Of a DNA stretch of 64,000 bases, positions 7,072-15,662 are shown piece by piece. The stretch spans positions 1,760,001-1,824,000 of the forward strand of contig NZ_CP036536.1 in assembly GCF_005222225.1 (NCBI RefSeq), in the 5' to 3' direction. The notes below the pieces were generated by a model, which was given only the letters and a program-made list of their open reading frames with translations, did not search any database and was not told where the DNA came from. Source of the stretch: Salinimonas lutimaris (GTDB lineage Bacteria > Pseudomonadota > Gammaproteobacteria > Enterobacterales > Alteromonadaceae). Made by a program: the position numbers and the translations under genes. Positions within the stretch are counted from its first letter, which is position 1, and each line of letters starts with the position of its first letter.

Positions 7072-9129
7072 TTACAGTTCACTTTCAAATAATGCATGCA
7101 GATCATTTTTGCTGACCGGTTTTAACAACGAGTGGCTGATATTCAGCGCAGACATTTTTTCTGGCTCAGGCTCCCGGCCGCTGACAATAACAATTTTCAA
7201 CGATGGCGTATTTTTTTGAATCTCAGCAGCCAGCTCAAAACCGGTGTAGTCCGGCAGGGTCAGGTCCAGCAGTGCATAATCGTAATGGTTGTGTTTCAAA
7301 GCCTCCAGCGCCTGCCGGCCATTATTGGCAATGCCCACTTCATGTCCCTGATGACTGAGTAACAGCTGCATTAGATCAGCGGCATCTTCGTCATCCTCGA
7401 TCACCAGTACCTTTTGTTCAGCCGCAGATGAGCCTTTTAGCGCCGGTGCTGAGACAGTCTGACGCTCACTGGTTATCGTGACCGGGTCGGTTTCTTCTTC
7501 GTTATCGGTAATCAGTTCATGGATCTGCGATGCGCCAACTTCAGGGCTGTTGGTACGTATTAAATACCGATCCAGAATTTGTGATAATGCCTGTTTTTCA
7601 ATCGGCTTGCCGATGACATCATCAAAGCCTTCATCCAGCAACGACTGCCGTAATCCTTTGCGGCTGGCTGCGGTAATCGCGACTACGGCCGTTTTACAAT
7701 TATGTTTGCGCAGCGCCTTCAGTGCATCTATGCCGTTCATCACCGGCATATGAATATCCATCAGTACAAGATGAAATGGCTTCCCTTCTTTTTCCGCCAT
7801 CAGTACTGCTTCCAGTGCCTTGACGCCATTTTCAGCATAAGCTACCTGAGCGTGGCACTGACTCACCAGATGACCTGTCAGACGACGTAGCTCGCGTAAG
7901 TCATCCACAATCAATACCCGGCCGGAAACGTGCAGGTTCATGGCCGTCTGGGTCTGAGAAGACGGAGCAGCCAGGTTCAGCATTTCACGAGGCTGGTCGG
8001 CAATGTCCCCCGGATCAACAGTAAACGAGAATACGCTGCCTTCACCAAACTTAGAGTCCACAGAGATTTCGCCGCCCATTTTATTGACCAGTTCACGACA
8101 GATAGCCAGCCCCAGACCGGCACCGCCATGGTTGGCGCGCATGACATCTTCTATTTGTTCAAACGGATGGAAAATATCTTCAAGCTTATCAGGTGGCATG
8201 CCAATGCCCGAATCCCTGACTTTAAAACGCAATAGCTCGTTGCCGTTTTCACCTGCATGGGGGCGAATATCCAGAGTGACACTGATTTGGCCGCTGTCGG
8301 TAAATTTAACCGCATTGCTGATCAGGTTTATCAGCACCTGTCTGAGTCGGGTTGGATCTGCTTTTATGACTTCGGGGACTTCAGTATCACAACTGATAGA
8401 CAGCTGCAGGCCTTTATCTTTGGCGGCCAGGTTCATTAGTGAGTGAACATCGGTCATAAAGCCGGACAGGTAAATATCTTTGGGAGATAATTCCAGCTTG
8501 TTGGCCATAATGCGGGACATATCCAGCAAATCATTCAGCAGACTTAGCAAATGCTTGCCATTCGTATGAATGATCGACAGCTCCTGCATAATGCGCTCAT
8601 TAGCGCTGTCATCCAGCAGCAACTCGGTATAACCCAGAATAGACGTTAGCGGAGTGCGAAGCTCATGACCCAGGTGGGCCAGGAATTTGTCTTTTGCTTT
8701 GTTTTGCTGTTCAACCTTGTGGCGCTCAATCCGCTCGTTTTCGATTTCGCGGCGTACCATGGCATAGCGCATCGTACGCATGAAGCGCGGGGTCTCAATT
8801 TCACTTTTTGTCAGGTAATCAGAAGCGCCGGCACGCATCACCATTTCGTCGACTTTGGTATCAGACTGGCCGGTCAGAATAACCACCGGAATATTGATAC
8901 CCTTGGACTTGATGATACCTAACACATCCAGCGCGTTTTCCGCGCCCAGGATGTAGTCGAGCAGACAAATATCAAAGGATTTACAGCGAAAGGCGGCGAC
9001 CGCTTCAGCGCTGTTGGTCACCCAGGTGATATCAAACCTGGGCTCTCTACACTGTGACAGATAATCAGCAGTTAAAAAATAATCATCTTCATCATCTTCG
9101 ATGAGTAAAACACGGATTAGCTCTGACAC
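7072..9129 (-). CDS. hybrid sensor kinase, REC-HisKA-HATPase-REC-REC
   Basis: 685-residue soluble hybrid histidine kinase. Order: receiver 1 (about 5-120, acidic pocket EDDEDD, phospho-Asp58 in LLDYIL), a coiled linker, HisKA (phospho-His155 in GHELRTPL), HATPase (N box NLISNAVKF, G1 DSGIGM, G2 GGAGLGLAI), receiver 2 (LIVDD, LMDIHMPVMNG) and receiver 3 (VIEDDED, LLDLTLPDYTG). There is no membrane segment or PAS domain, so input probably comes through receiver 1. GTG 9129 is chosen over the TTG at 9141 because GAGG is well spaced before it. Last gene of a five-gene signalling operon, 21 bases after the Rcp1-type regulator. Confidence 0.9.
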   Translation of the reverse strand: MSELIRVLLIEDDEDDYFLTADYLSQCREPRFDITWVTNSAEAVAAFRCKSFDICLLDYILGAENALDVLGIIKSKGINIPVVILTGQSDTKVDEMVMRAGASDYLTKSEIETPRFMRTMRYAMVRREIENERIERHKVEQQNKAKDKFLAHLGHELRTPLTSILGYTELLLDDSANERIMQELSIIHTNGKHLLSLLNDLLDMSRIMANKLELSPKDIYLSGFMTDVHSLMNLAAKDKGLQLSISCDTEVPEVIKADPTRLRQVLINLISNAVKFTDSGQISVTLDIRPHAGENGNELLRFKVRDSGIGMPPDKLEDIFHPFEQIEDVMRANHGGAGLGLAICRELVNKMGGEISVDSKFGEGSVFSFTVDPGDIADQPREMLNLAAPSSQTQTAMNLHVSGRVLIVDDLRELRRLTGHLVSQCHAQVAYAENGVKALEAVLMAEKEGKPFHLVLMDIHMPVMNGIDALKALRKHNCKTAVVAITAASRKGLRQSLLDEGFDDVIGKPIEKQALSQILDRYLIRTNSPEVGASQIHELITDNEEETDPVTITSERQTVSAPALKGSSAAEQKVLVIEDDEDAADLMQLLLSHQGHEVGIANNGRQALEALKHNHYDYALLDLTLPDYTGFELAAEIQKNTPSLKIVIVSGREPEPEKMSALNISHSLLKPVSKNDLHALFESEL

Positions 9130-9150
9130 AGATCGCCTCAAACTACAAGT

Positions 9151-9603
9151 TTAATCGTGGGGTAGTTCGACAAACTCGATCCAATAGCGTCCTAATGTAC
9201 GCATTAAATCGACCAGGCCTTCAAAGTTCACAGGTTTGGTAATGTAAGATGCACAACCCAGATCGTAACCCCTTAACATATCTTCTTCTTCTTTTGAGGT
9301 GGTAAGGATCACTACCGGAATACCACGCAAAGCCGGGTCGGCCTTAACTTCCTGTAATGCTTCACGGCCATCCATTCTGGGCATATTCAGATCCAGCAGG
9401 ATCAGACTAGGGCGTGGAGAGTCTTTAGGATCGGCGTACTTGCCTTCACGTCGCAAGAACTCCAGTAACTCTACGCCATCTTCAACACAGTACAGATTAT
9501 TCAGAACGCGGCTTTCTTTAAGCGCGTCCAGAGTTAACAAACGATCATCTTCGTCATCGTCTGCCATTAGAATGTTGATAGGCAAAGCACTCTTTGCGGT
9601 CAT
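9151..9603 (-). CDS. Rcp1-type single-domain response regulator
   Basis: 150-residue stand-alone receiver. Acidic pocket ADDDEDD (14-20), phospho-Asp71 in LILLDLNMPRMDG, switch Thr in VVILTTS and the conserved Lys in YITKPVN. The long loop before the phospho-Asp (REGKYADPKDSPRPS) is typical of the Rcp1/phytochrome-partner subfamily. There is no output domain. Its ATG overlaps the stop of the upstream kinase by one base (TAATG), so the two are translationally coupled and it is the obvious phosphate acceptor of that kinase. It may shuttle phosphate to the hybrid kinase downstream. Confidence 0.9.
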   Translation of the reverse strand: MTAKSALPINILMADDDEDDRLLTLDALKESRVLNNLYCVEDGVELLEFLRREGKYADPKDSPRPSLILLDLNMPRMDGREALQEVKADPALRGIPVVILTTSKEEEDMLRGYDLGCASYITKPVNFEGLVDLMRTLGRYWIEFVELPHD

Positions 9604-11108
9604 TAGCTTACAACTCCTTGAGTAGGAAGTGTGGCAAACGGCTCACCGTCTACCGGAATCACAATTACAAAACGTGAACCCTTATCCGGCTCACTGTATG
9701 CTCGAATTTGACCATTGTGGCGCTCCACAATGCGTCGGCAAACCGCCAGGCCAATACCTGTTCCTTTGTAGGAGCTTCGCCCATGCAGACGTTGGAAAGG
9801 AGCAAAAATCTTTTCCGCGAACGACTGTTCAAATCCAATGCCGTTATCTTCCACGGTTATGGTAATCCAGTCAAATCTCTCTTGCATATGGAGGCCATCG
9901 AGCTCTTCGGCGGTGGCAGGATGACAGCTAACTGAGATATGTGGTGTGGTATCCGGCTTTCTGAATTTCAAAGCGTTAGACAGCAAGTTCAAAAACAACT
10001 GCTCAATCTGACTTTTATCACCTTGAATCAACGGCAACGAGTCAGTAGTGATTTGTGCCGACGATTCTTCTACCGCAATTTCCAGATCACTACAGACATC
10101 TTCAAGAATCTCACTCAGATTGACTTCGGTGAAATCTTTGCCACGGGTAGACACCCGGGAAAAAGACAGCAGGTCGCTAATCAGCATACTCATTCGCTCT
10201 GCTGCATTGAGCATACGCTTAAGAAAATCCCGCCCGCGCTCGTCAATGACGTCGGAGTAGCCGTCATCAATCCGGTTACCGAATGCCCGAATCTTCCTTA
10301 ACGGCTCCTGCAGATCGTGAGACGCCACAAAGGCAAAATCTTCCAGTTCACGGTTACTGCGGGCCAGTTCATCAGAGTAAACCTGCAGCTCTTGTGTGCG
10401 CTGGGCAATTTTGTATTCAAGTTCTTCATTGATATTTTCCAGCGCACGCTGGTGACGCAGATTTTCGCGCATGTTGAGCTTAAGCAGCACAAAAATAGCA
10501 ACAATCAGAAAGGCAGTGGTCACACCTGAGATAATCAGCGTAGTGACCGAGTTTTGTCTAAGCCTCATCAGATTTGCCAGGTGCTCGCTTTGCACCTGAC
10601 GCTCTGAAGCATCAATTTTTTGAAACAGCACTTCAAAACGGTCGTACAATTTTAACCCGCGATCAGAGCTGACAATGGTCAGAGCCTGGGTAAAGTTACC
10701 ATCACGGGCCACTTCGACGGTCTGCATCATCTCGTTGACTTTTTCCTTGCTCAGGCGAATCAGCTCCTGCACCTTTTCGTCCTGATCGGGCAGATCTGAT
10801 GCCTGGGCGCTGATGTCCACTTCTTCAATCAGGGTATTCAGGCGGTTCAGGGTTTTGGTATAATCCACCAGATAGGCTTCATCCTGAGTTAGCAAAAAAC
10901 CACGCTGACCGGACTCGGCACGCAATACAGCCATGTGCAGGGTGTTAATGGCACCGATGACCCGGTTAGTAGTAAATAGTCTGGCTTCCAGACCCGCGAG
11001 TTTGTCCAGGGTGTTTACCACATAGAAAGAGTTTCCGGTGATAATAAGAACAATGATTCCAACCAGCGCTATCCAGCTGTACAAAGACTGAATCATCTTA
11101 TTAAACAT
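9603..11108 (-). CDS. CHASE3-domain sensor histidine kinase
   Basis: 501-residue membrane kinase. Helix 1 (about 9-31), a periplasmic CHASE3 sensor domain (about 35-175, with the ESGQRGFLLTQDEAYL signature), helix 2 (about 188-210), a coiled coil (about 215-255), HisKA with phospho-His264 in VASHDLQEPLRKIRAF, and HATPase (NLLSNALKF, EDNGIGFEQ, GTGIGLAVC). The HDLQEPLRKI type of H box is the one usually paired with Rcp1-type receivers, as here. ATG 11108 has only a weak ribosome site (GGAA), which fits coupling to the small gene six bases upstream. The signal sensed is unknown. Confidence 0.9.
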   Translation of the reverse strand: MFNKMIQSLYSWIALVGIIVLIITGNSFYVVNTLDKLAGLEARLFTTNRVIGAINTLHMAVLRAESGQRGFLLTQDEAYLVDYTKTLNRLNTLIEEVDISAQASDLPDQDEKVQELIRLSKEKVNEMMQTVEVARDGNFTQALTIVSSDRGLKLYDRFEVLFQKIDASERQVQSEHLANLMRLRQNSVTTLIISGVTTAFLIVAIFVLLKLNMRENLRHQRALENINEELEYKIAQRTQELQVYSDELARSNRELEDFAFVASHDLQEPLRKIRAFGNRIDDGYSDVIDERGRDFLKRMLNAAERMSMLISDLLSFSRVSTRGKDFTEVNLSEILEDVCSDLEIAVEESSAQITTDSLPLIQGDKSQIEQLFLNLLSNALKFRKPDTTPHISVSCHPATAEELDGLHMQERFDWITITVEDNGIGFEQSFAEKIFAPFQRLHGRSSYKGTGIGLAVCRRIVERHNGQIRAYSEPDKGSRFVIVIPVDGEPFATLPTQGVVS

Positions 11109-11114
11109 GTATTT

Positions 11115-11339
11115 TTATTCCGGTTGGGAATTGCTCAAAGCTTCCATCATGGTGGTGAGAGCCTCGCTGCAATCCTTTGTGCTTATAATTATTTTGTCCA
11201 GTGCTTGCTTGGCCCGTTCCGGCGGTACGTCCCCGTCCAGCGCCATTTTAACCAGCTCTGCCTGCATTGAAATACGGTTCAGCGGTTTACGGGCATCGTG
11301 AACATGGGTTGCTACCGTAGCAAACTCTTTCTCATTCAT
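11115..11339 (-). CDS. stand-alone DHp/HisKA-like small protein (74 aa)
   Basis: 74 residues that read as a histidine-kinase dimerisation and phosphotransfer hairpin with nothing attached. Helix 1 contains THVHDARKPLNRISMQAEL, aligning with the H box of HisKA domains (His14 at the phospho-acceptor place). After a short DGDVPP turn, helix 2 (about 42-68) resembles the second DHp helix. There is no ATP-binding domain. It is encoded between the sigma-54 activator and the CHASE3 kinase with gaps of 10 and 6 bases. It could be a phosphorelay intermediate, a heterodimer partner or an inhibitor of the kinase. Assignment is by eye; Hpt domains are built differently and do not fit. Confidence 0.65.
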   Translation of the reverse strand: MNEKEFATVATHVHDARKPLNRISMQAELVKMALDGDVPPERAKQALDKIIISTKDCSEALTTMMEALSNSQPE

Positions 11340-11349
11340 AAAAACAGAC

Positions 11350-12687
11350 CTAGTCGTCCTTACTTAAATCGCCATAAGCGTGTAAGCGGTTGTAAAGGGT
11401 TTTTGTGCTGATACCCAGCATTTCAGCCGCCAGCGTCTTATTGCCGTTCACTTTTTCAAGCGTAGCGTAAATAAGCTCTTTTTCGACGTCCTCGATGGTA
11501 CGGCCGGCTTGCAGAGTAGGGGTAGTAGACTGCTTCTTGGCAAACGGTGATTCAATGGTTTTAGGTAGCTCAAGATCAGACTGTTCCGGATCGCTCATAA
11601 TGGCAGCACGATGAACAAAATGGCGCAATTCACGAACGTTACCCGGCCAGTCATAGGCTTTTAATGTATCCAGCTGACCATCATTCCAGGCAAAATTAGT
11701 GCTGTTTTCTTTATTCAACTCTTCAATGAAATAAGTCGCCAGCAAAGGAATATCTTCTTTACGTTCACGTAAAGGCGGAATAGTGATAGGAAAGACAGCC
11801 AGACGGAAGTAAATATCTTCGCGTAATACTTTGCTTTCGGCAATTTCTTCCATAGCCCGGTTAGTCGCAGAAACCACGCGGCAGTTAATCGGGATCGTTT
11901 TTGTACCGCCAACCCGAATCACGACTTTGTTTTCCAGTACACGCAACAGGTTGGGCTGCATGTCGATGGGCATTTCTGTGATTTCATCTAAAAACAAGGT
12001 ACCGTTTTCAGCCTGTTCAAACACGCCTTCCTTACGACCGACTGCACCGGTAAATGCGCCTTTTTCATGGCCGAAGAGTTCGCTACCAATCAGTTCTTTG
12101 GAAAACGCACCACAGTTAGTGGCAATGTAAGGGCCTTCTGCCTCCGAGGCTGAGTGTATGGCAGCCGCCACCACTTCTTTACCCACCCCGCTTTCTCCCA
12201 GCAACATGACATTGGCACTGGTCCGGCTCACCCGGGAAATCAGTTTGTAGAGTTCCTGCATGGTGGCAGACTCGCCAATCAGGTGGCCAAAGTGTCGGGT
12301 AATCTGCTGACTTTTGCTGCTTTTGGACTGTGTTTTTGTTTTGCCGCTTAAAACTGCTTCAATTTCTTCGCGCTGAATGGGTTTAACCAGATAGTCGATG
12401 TTCGGGCCACACAGGCCTTTAATAATTCCGCGAACAGAAGGGTGCCCAGTGATGAGTGTTACCCGCGGACGTTTGGGCAGCGCATCCAGTTCATCAAACA
12501 AATGCACACCGCTGCCATCTGGCAGCATGAAATCCAGTAAAATGTGGTCGAATGTTTCTTTGGTGAGCCAGTCGCGTGCTTCATCAAGATTAGCGGCTGT
12601 TAACACCTCATGGCCTAAAAATTCGATGATGGTACAGGCCACATCTGTGAATTCCGGATCGTCGTCAACAAGTAAAACAGTTAACAC
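11350..12687 (-). CDS. sigma-54-dependent NtrC-family response regulator
   Basis: 445-residue activator. Receiver (1-115; phospho-Asp52 in ILLDFMLPDGSG), AAA+ sigma-54 interaction domain (about 133-365) and a Fis-type helix-turn-helix (about 405-436, NKTLAAEMLGISTKTLYNRL). The AAA+ domain has Walker A GESGVGK (164-170), the sigma-54 contact loop GAFTGA (210-215), Walker B LFLDE (231-235) and the arginine-finger region PPLRERKEDIP. All parts needed for open-complex formation by sigma-54 polymerase are present. It is the first gene of the five-gene operon. A near-perfect sigma-54 promoter lies in the divergent intergenic region in front of exoD. Confidence 0.93.
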   Translation of the reverse strand: MLTVLLVDDDPEFTDVACTIIEFLGHEVLTAANLDEARDWLTKETFDHILLDFMLPDGSGVHLFDELDALPKRPRVTLITGHPSVRGIIKGLCGPNIDYLVKPIQREEIEAVLSGKTKTQSKSSKSQQITRHFGHLIGESATMQELYKLISRVSRTSANVMLLGESGVGKEVVAAAIHSASEAEGPYIATNCGAFSKELIGSELFGHEKGAFTGAVGRKEGVFEQAENGTLFLDEITEMPIDMQPNLLRVLENKVVIRVGGTKTIPINCRVVSATNRAMEEIAESKVLREDIYFRLAVFPITIPPLRERKEDIPLLATYFIEELNKENSTNFAWNDGQLDTLKAYDWPGNVRELRHFVHRAAIMSDPEQSDLELPKTIESPFAKKQSTTPTLQAGRTIEDVEKELIYATLEKVNGNKTLAAEMLGISTKTLYNRLHAYGDLSKDD

Positions 12688-12825
12688 TTACAGATTCCCT
12701 TTAAAAATAAAATATAGCAATACATGAACTACATGGTTCGGTCGCCAGAGGATCACATCGCATATTAATATTTGCCTGACCCACGAACTGAACATGCTCT
12801 TAGAATAAGCGCAGTATAATGCCAT

Positions 12826-12842
12826 CTGGCACGTTATTCGCA
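12826..12842 (+). promoter_or_regulatory. sigma-54 -24/-12 promoter in front of the exoD-family gene
   Basis: CTGGCACGTTATTCGCA: eight of eight positions in the -24 half (CTGGCACG), exact GG-N10-GC spacing and TCGCA where the consensus has TTGCA, so 12 of 13 fixed positions. The predicted transcript would start near 12853, about 100 bases before ATG 12952. The divergent gene encodes a sigma-54 activator, an obvious candidate regulator. Confidence 0.8.
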
Positions 12843-12951
12843 AAGCATTACAGCAGAAACATTAACAAAAGTTTACTTTTTTAAATTTTTTGTTGGCCGG
12901 CTCATAACCGTTCAACAGCTAAATTACCAGATGAATTGGTAAGGACCTGAC

Positions 12952-13557
12952 ATGATGAGCATGGTGATGGAACGCTCAATGAGCCTGCATGAGCTACTGG
13001 GGCGTATGCAGCGAGCGGGCAGCGACGAAAAGATTGCCTTTGGTGATTTGATGTCGATTATGGAAAAACGGGGGTTTGGTCCGATGCTGGCCGTGCCTGC
13101 ATTTATTTGTTCCACGCCGGTGGGGGCTATTCCGGGTATTCCTACGGTGACCGGCATCACTATTTTTCTTATTTCATTGCAAGTTTTACTGGGTATGTCT
13201 TCTCCCTGGCTGCCAGACACCATTAAAAGTATCGCTATCAGTCGGGATTCACTGGGTTACGGCATTGAAAAAGCACAGCCGGTTGTGACCCGGGTTGACC
13301 GACTTTTAATGCCTCGCTGGTTTTTTATGCGGCAGGTGATTTTTCGCAGCTTTATTGCGGTAAGCTGCGCGTTGTGCGGCCTGATGATGGTGCCGCTGGA
13401 ACTGGTACCGTTTTTAGGACTGATTCCGGCAGTGGCGGTGTTTATCATGGCGGTGGGTATGGCCACCGATGACGGCGCGGTGGCACTGCTGGGCTTATCT
13501 ATTGCCATCATCGGCTTTGTATTTGGCGCACAGCAGATAATGAGCCTGCTTAGTTAG
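12952..13557 (+). CDS. ExoD-family exopolysaccharide synthesis membrane protein
   Basis: 201-residue integral membrane protein of the ExoD family, first described in rhizobial exopolysaccharide production and linked there to stress sensitivity; the biochemical activity is not established. Visible features: the cytoplasmic start with IAFGDLMSIMEKRGFG, then PMLAVPAFICSTPVGAIPGI and several hydrophobic helices (about 70-85, 122-145, 146-172, 175-198). GGA stands before ATG 12952. A strong sigma-54 promoter lies upstream. The 3' end overlaps the convergent EAL gene by eight bases. Confidence 0.85.
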   Translation: MMSMVMERSMSLHELLGRMQRAGSDEKIAFGDLMSIMEKRGFGPMLAVPAFICSTPVGAIPGIPTVTGITIFLISLQVLLGMSSPWLPDTIKSIAISRDSLGYGIEKAQPVVTRVDRLLMPRWFFMRQVIFRSFIAVSCALCGLMMVPLELVPFLGLIPAVAVFIMAVGMATDDGAVALLGLSIAIIGFVFGAQQIMSLLS

Positions 13558-15424
13558 CCGATACTACCGGCATGAGCGCTTTGCTGCTTAGCAGGGCATC
13601 GATGGCGTGACTTTGTGCCGGCTTGCCAAAAAAGTAGCCCTGTCCGGTATCACAGCGCATAGTGCGCAATAGTGTCACCTGTTCCTGCTGCTCAATTCCT
13701 TCTGCAACAACATTGATCCCCAGACTGTGGCACAATGATATCATCGCCTCAACAATCCGCGCATCCTTATGGTTTGTTACCATATCAACAATAAATGCAC
13801 GGTCGAGCTTAATAGTATGAACATCCAGCTCGCGCAGATAGGCAAAGGAGCTCATGCCGGTACCAAAGTCATCAATAGAGGTTTTGATTCCCAGCTGATT
13901 AAACGCTCTAATCATGCGTTTACTCACTGCAATATCGACCATGGTAGCACTTTCTGTCAGCTCAAACTCAAGCAGGGCGGGGGGAATACCGGATTCTGCC
14001 AGCAGGTTTTCAACAAACGGAATAAACGCATTGTCCATCAGGTTGTAGGCTGACAGATTAACCGCAACGGGCAACGCATTGCCCTGACTCTGCCAGAGGC
14101 TTATCTGATTAACCGCTGACTCAACCGTGTAGCGGGTGAAGGCGTGCACAATTCCGCTTTGCTCAATTAAATCGATAAAGTGGCCGGGGGGTAAAACACC
14201 TTGTTCCGGATGATTCCAGCGCACAATGGCTTCTACGCCGGATAGCTGACCGGTCGCCAGCGAGACCTTAGGCTGATAATACAGTTCAAACTGATTTTGA
14301 TGTAACGCAGAACGCAACTGACTGCGCAGCGTGACCTCAACCGTGCTGTTATAAGCGAGTCGTTCATTGTAAACCTGAATACCCAGGCGCATGCGCTTGG
14401 CCCTGAGCATGGCGGTTTCAGCGTTTTGCACCACGGTTTCAGGCAGGTGCCCGTGTTCCGGTACACAGGCAACGCCGATGGAACAACCGATTTCAAAAGC
14501 ACTTTTTCCAATACTCAGCGGCTCACGGCATTCGTATAGCAGCGTAAAGGCCCGTCCCATCACATCGTCAGGATCAATATCCGGAATCCAGACAATAAAT
14601 TCGTCACTTCTATAGCGATATAATTGATCGTCTTCACCGGTGATGTGGCGCAAGCGAACAGAAAACGCCTGCAAAAGCTTATCGCCCATGTCGTGGCCAA
14701 GTGCATCATTGATATCTCTGAAGCGATCAAGATCCAAAAACATCAATGCGCCTTTGGCGTCTTTAAGATCCAGCCCGGAGAGCAGGGCATTGCGGTTATA
14801 CAGGCGGGTCAGGTTGTCGACCAGAGCCAGTTTTTCCAGACTACGATTGGCGCTTTCAAATCGTTTGGCGATAAACGCTGACATCAGCAAGGCTGACCAG
14901 ACGGATAACCAGAAGGTCAGAAAGGCAGCCACAGACAAACGACTAATCACATGCTCAGACACTTTATCCATGTCTGAAGATTGCCAGATCACCGTTAACG
15001 GCTGGTTGTACTCGGGCAGTATGTCACTGTGTACATAATACTGTCCGTCGCCTTCTTCAAAGAACCCGGTTTGCTGTAAGGGTTGTAAAAATGTTTGCGG
15101 GGCCAGGCGCGTGTCCCGGTAGATTTCCTGTCCGCTGAATTCAATCAGCAAAATTTTATCCGCCAGAATAGATAAATCATGTGGCACCAGGGTTAGATCA
15201 TCGCTGGCTGTGTGCTGGGCAAATAAGGGTTCGAGTAGCTGTTTTACATCAATATACTGTTCTTCAAAAGACTGGCGCTCCATGTCTTTTTCCATTTCCA
15301 GCAGTAAGGTATACCCGACATAACAGAAAATACTGATAACCAGCAAAGACAACAAAATTGAGCCGAGAAGCAGGCGCTTTCTCAGGTTGCTGTCACTTTT
15401 TATCAGTTCTAGATTTTCCGGCAT
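13550..15424 (-). CDS. membrane EAL-domain protein with degenerate GGDEF
   Basis: 624 residues: helix 1 (18-41), a periplasmic sensor region (about 43-160), helix 2 (162-187), a GGDEF domain (about 195-355) and an EAL domain (about 368-620). The GGDEF signature reads RSDEF (272-276), so the glycines needed to bind GTP are missing and cyclase activity is unlikely. The EAL domain keeps E398 (EAIVRW, the L replaced by I), the Asn of NLSAYN, the Glu of ELTES, SIDDFGTG, the Lys of IKLDRAF and the EGIE Glu, so c-di-GMP phosphodiesterase activity is plausible. It would link periplasmic input to c-di-GMP turnover. Its start has no strong ribosome site that I can pick out. Confidence 0.9.
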   Translation of the reverse strand: MPENLELIKSDSNLRKRLLLGSILLSLLVISIFCYVGYTLLLEMEKDMERQSFEEQYIDVKQLLEPLFAQHTASDDLTLVPHDLSILADKILLIEFSGQEIYRDTRLAPQTFLQPLQQTGFFEEGDGQYYVHSDILPEYNQPLTVIWQSSDMDKVSEHVISRLSVAAFLTFWLSVWSALLMSAFIAKRFESANRSLEKLALVDNLTRLYNRNALLSGLDLKDAKGALMFLDLDRFRDINDALGHDMGDKLLQAFSVRLRHITGEDDQLYRYRSDEFIVWIPDIDPDDVMGRAFTLLYECREPLSIGKSAFEIGCSIGVACVPEHGHLPETVVQNAETAMLRAKRMRLGIQVYNERLAYNSTVEVTLRSQLRSALHQNQFELYYQPKVSLATGQLSGVEAIVRWNHPEQGVLPPGHFIDLIEQSGIVHAFTRYTVESAVNQISLWQSQGNALPVAVNLSAYNLMDNAFIPFVENLLAESGIPPALLEFELTESATMVDIAVSKRMIRAFNQLGIKTSIDDFGTGMSSFAYLRELDVHTIKLDRAFIVDMVTNHKDARIVEAMISLCHSLGINVVAEGIEQQEQVTLLRTMRCDTGQGYFFGKPAQSHAIDALLSSKALMPVVSAN

Positions 15425-15662
15425 AAATAACCCATTGCTACTGTAGCTTCAATGGTAGCAGCGAAAATACTGCCGGATAAAGCGCTTAAACGACGAATAG
15501 CTTGTATGAAAGCCGCTATGCAACCCATTATGCCAGCGCAAAGGGAAGAGCAGATAAACAGGCTCTGGTAAGTAGAAGGTCGCATCGTATTTTTGATTCT
15601 TTTTATTATTTTGTATTGGCGATGGTAGTTATAGCCTTAAATCAGCGTGGGTTCAATCTTGC

